64,000 bases of DNA, from contig NC_081149.1 of the NCBI RefSeq assembly GCF_958295425.1, positions 21,995,964 to 22,059,963 on the forward strand, read 5' to 3'. Shown in pieces: positions 13,108 to 64,000 of this stretch. Source of the DNA: Solea solea. Lineage: Eukaryota > Chordata > Actinopteri > Pleuronectiformes > Soleidae. A program made the position numbers and the translations under genes. The notes beneath the pieces are model-generated. The model had not been told where the DNA came from. It made no database searches and worked only from the letters and a program-made list of their open reading frames with translations. How positions within the stretch are numbered: position 1 is the first letter of the stretch; each line of letters starts with the position of its first letter.

Positions 13108-14277
13108 CTTTGAACAGTGTGAATGGAACTCGATGGAGAACATGTGCGTTACTCTCTCAGCAGACACAGAATAAAGTATGTTAAGGCCTTTACTGTCCAC
13201 TAAGATACATCAGCCTGTACACAACACTCATCATTAAGAAAAGCAGGGTTTTTGAACGTATACAGCTTTTTTTTTTTTTCTTTTTGCATGATATAACACA
13301 GTATGAGGTTATTTTTCTTTTTGGATGCCACTCTATAATTGAACATATCTCATATGTTCTAAAAAACTTTTGACTAGTAAAAATAAGTGCATGGTTGACA
13401 TGTCTACTCTACATCTAGTTGATGCTACGGCACCGTCTACTAAAAAATAATGTCTATGTATGCACGTATGGTTACTTTATATTGCAGAGAGGTCACAGCC
13501 ACGTCATACTGCCAGTACACTGATAAGCGCCGAACAAAAGACTTGCATGTAAATAGGTCATTATACAGAATAAGGAGAGGATCATAGAATGGCAGTTTTG
13601 TTCCCACAACACTGAGGTAACACTCGTATGAGCATAGGGCTCTCAGGTAAAATGGCACTCTATCCACAGTTACAAACACTTTCACAATGTTTTACTTTCA
13701 GCTGGTGAAAATAAAGGTTTCTTCAAAGTTTGGCAGGTTGCAAGAGGAACTTATCATACACGAGTGGAGTCCTGCAGTGCTATGCTTTCAAACAGGGAGG
13801 TGAAGTCGATGCTCTGAAGCACAAGGTCGATACAGTAGATTCATTGCTCTTTAAAACAACTGAACTGAGGGGGGACTTTAAAAAAAGAAACGGCAACAAA
13901 AAAACACCAACAGCATCATGGGTAAAATAGTAAGGAAGGGACATTTCTGTAACATTAGGTGCAAACTCTGCAAATTAAAACAAACCTTGAAAGACAAACA
14001 GAAATTGAACAACTGTAGAATGAGCTCCTTCACAAAAGTTCCTAGAAAAAAAACAACTAATCTCTTTGCTCCAACTCAGAGCAGCAGCACTCAGTCATTC
14101 CCCATCTCTCCTACTTTTCACCTGTGTCTCTTTATCTTTTATTCTTCCAGTTTATTGATTTTTTTATTTATTATTATTCATCTATCCTCTCCTCTTCCTT
14201 GCATTCATCCCAGTAGAGGTATTGTTTTGCCTTCACCTCTCCCTTATGCTCTTCCCTTCTCTCATCTCCAGCTACTT

Positions 14278-62730
<48,453 letters not shown>

Positions 62731-62761
62731 TGTAATCCGCAGCACCGCAGGGACTGTTGCG

Positions 62762-63110
62762 CTGAAATGTGAGGAAGATAAAACAATCATCAGAATTCAC
62801 AACACAAGATAAAGTATGAGTGAAAGAAAAGCACAATGAAGTGATGCTCAGGGATATTTTTTGCGGGACGCACGAGAACAAATCATGTCACAATTGATGT
62901 ATGAAATATTCTTACGAGGTAAAAAGAAAAGTTCAGCCAGGACACTATACCTCCAAATAAACTCCTCAGCCTGAAAGTGTAGCAGAACTACTGACAGTTT
63001 GGAGAACGACTCTGTCCCGTTTACGCACCAACACACAAAAAAGAACTGCTGCTATAGAACTTGAGCTTTCCTCCCCCTCTGCTTTGAAATCCCCATATAA
63101 ATATAAGATG
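62762..63110 (-). promoter_or_regulatory. ntn1: candidate ntn1 first exon, short intron 1 and core promoter
   Basis: A good intron acceptor immediately upstream of exon 2 (62762) implies an upstream non-coding exon. The nearest plausible donor on this strand is CTC|gtaaga at 62915, which would give an intron of 154 bp. About 180 bp upstream of it is an AT-rich TATA-like stretch (63094-63107, catataaatataag on the plus strand), suggesting transcription starts near 63065. This is inference from motifs only. A more distant first exon beyond 64000 is possible. Confidence 0.35.
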
Positions 63111-64000
63111 TGGCAAATGCCCAGCTGGCTCTGCCTCTGTCTGTCTGTCTGTCTGTCTGTCCAGTCAGTCACACCTCTGCCCACCTCTATCTCTGCCTCT
63201 ACCATTCCCTCTCTGCCGTTCAAGAAGGAAGAAGGAAAGGGGGTTCACACACTCACTCACTCACTCACTCACTCACTGCAGAGGAGTCACAGAATGTTGT
63301 TGTCTCTGTGGAGGGAGAGGGAGCAGCGACATCTTCTGGTACAAGAGTTAAACTACACACTTAAGGACATCTTAAATCTTGACATTTCGACACAAAGAAA
63401 TGTTTATTTTCCCTTAAAGCATCAGGATGTGCTTTTATTGCAGCGTCAGCACCTTCTCTATTTGTTGTTATAATTAATTATAATAATAACAATTAATTGT
63501 GCTGTTTCCTTAACATTTCACTCACACAATAACACGTTTACAGGTGAATCTAATTTCTACAGTTTACATCCCACTGTATATTCACCAGGAATGACATGAT
63601 TCAAATACAAGCAGCTGCTGACACAGTAACATGTGTCTTCATTGTTATGTGAGTGTTTATTCCCTTTAATGTGAGAATATTGTTTCCATATTCATATAAA
63701 CACATTTCTAACTGCTCTAAACATAAAGTGATTGTTTCTTCTTTGTTTATGACAAACTTCCTTTGTCATAAAAGGAACTGCAAAAAAAACCCATCTGATC
63801 TGAACCTCATAAATAATTATTTGAGAATATATATATATACATATATATGTAGGTCCTATATATGTATATGTATATATGTATATGTATATAAGTATATGTA
63901 TATATATATCACATTTAAAAAAATGTAAGATTTTTTTCCAATATCTCTGCTATCAATTCCTTTTTAATGCGTTCACTTTAATGTCTCAAACCATTTTTCT
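63111..64000. other. upstream flank of ntn1 with three microsatellites
   Basis: No coding exon is seen. It holds a (GTCT)n run near 63134-63162, an (ACTC)n run near 63249-63278, and an imperfect (TA)n tract at 63826-63912. The GA/CT-rich DNA just above the candidate start site could be part of the promoter, but nothing specific can be named. Confidence 0.5.

Larger units (their letters stand above)
11661..14277 (-). other. ntn1: presumptive ntn1 3' UTR (end unknown)
   Basis: Netrin-1 mRNAs in other vertebrates have long 3' UTRs, and no competing gene is visible here. Possible AATAAA signals on the minus strand are at 14153-14158, 11661-11666 and 11086-11091. The stretch 13116-13700 looks unique and AU-rich, as 3' UTRs often are. 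A MITE occupies 12360-13107. Where transcription actually ends cannot be read from the sequence. Confidence 0.35.

Noticed and set aside
62731..62790. Upstream in-frame ATG at 62790 as the netrin start
   Set aside because: It would lie inside the intron: the acceptor at 62762 with its pyrimidine tract separates it from the exon, and the later ATG gives a proper signal peptide.

Overview
The window is vertebrate nuclear DNA, almost certainly from a ray-finned (teleost) fish. It is intron-rich, full of (TG)n, (TA)n and hAT-type MITE repeats, and carries fragments that resemble fish LINE/SINE 3' ends. I see no bacterial, viral or organellar gene.

One protein-coding gene is supported: netrin-1 (ntn1) on the minus strand. 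Six coding exons can be placed to the base by GT-AG splice sites, preserved phase and family identity: 62730-61716, 33467-33279, 26630-26481, 23588-23535, 21009-20935 and 14597-14278. They join into a 1,803-nt reading frame of 600 codons plus TAA. The order is signal peptide, laminin N-terminal (LamN) domain, three laminin-type EGF repeats (LE1-LE3), a short linker and a C-terminal NTR domain. Every internal intron is in phase 1. Netrin-1 is a secreted axon-guidance and morphogenetic cue, with DCC/neogenin and UNC5 as established receptors. I cannot tell from this sequence whether it is the teleost ntn1a or ntn1b copy.

Layout, high to low coordinate in the direction of transcription: 64000-62762 is upstream DNA with a candidate non-coding first exon and short first intron. 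Exon 2 (62761-61716) lies in a CpG-rich block. Intron 2 is about 28 kb and repeat-rich. Exons 3 to 7 follow, with introns of 6.6, 2.9, 2.5 and 6.3 kb. Downstream of the stop (below 14278) lies presumptive 3' UTR carrying a hAT-like MITE, then gene-free flanking DNA to position 1.

The rest is non-coding: dispersed DNA-transposon derivatives (one 32.7-kb copy has a perfect 8-bp target-site duplication), a four-copy unnamed dispersed repeat family near the 3' end of the gene, relics of non-LTR retrotransposons, and microsatellites. The most useful observations are splice acceptors built from low-complexity DNA (a UG repeat before exon 3, a C17/T11 tract before exon 6), a C-terminus that stops at the last structural cysteine, and repeat families whose copies can be paired within the window. 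I found no evidence of an undescribed gene system.
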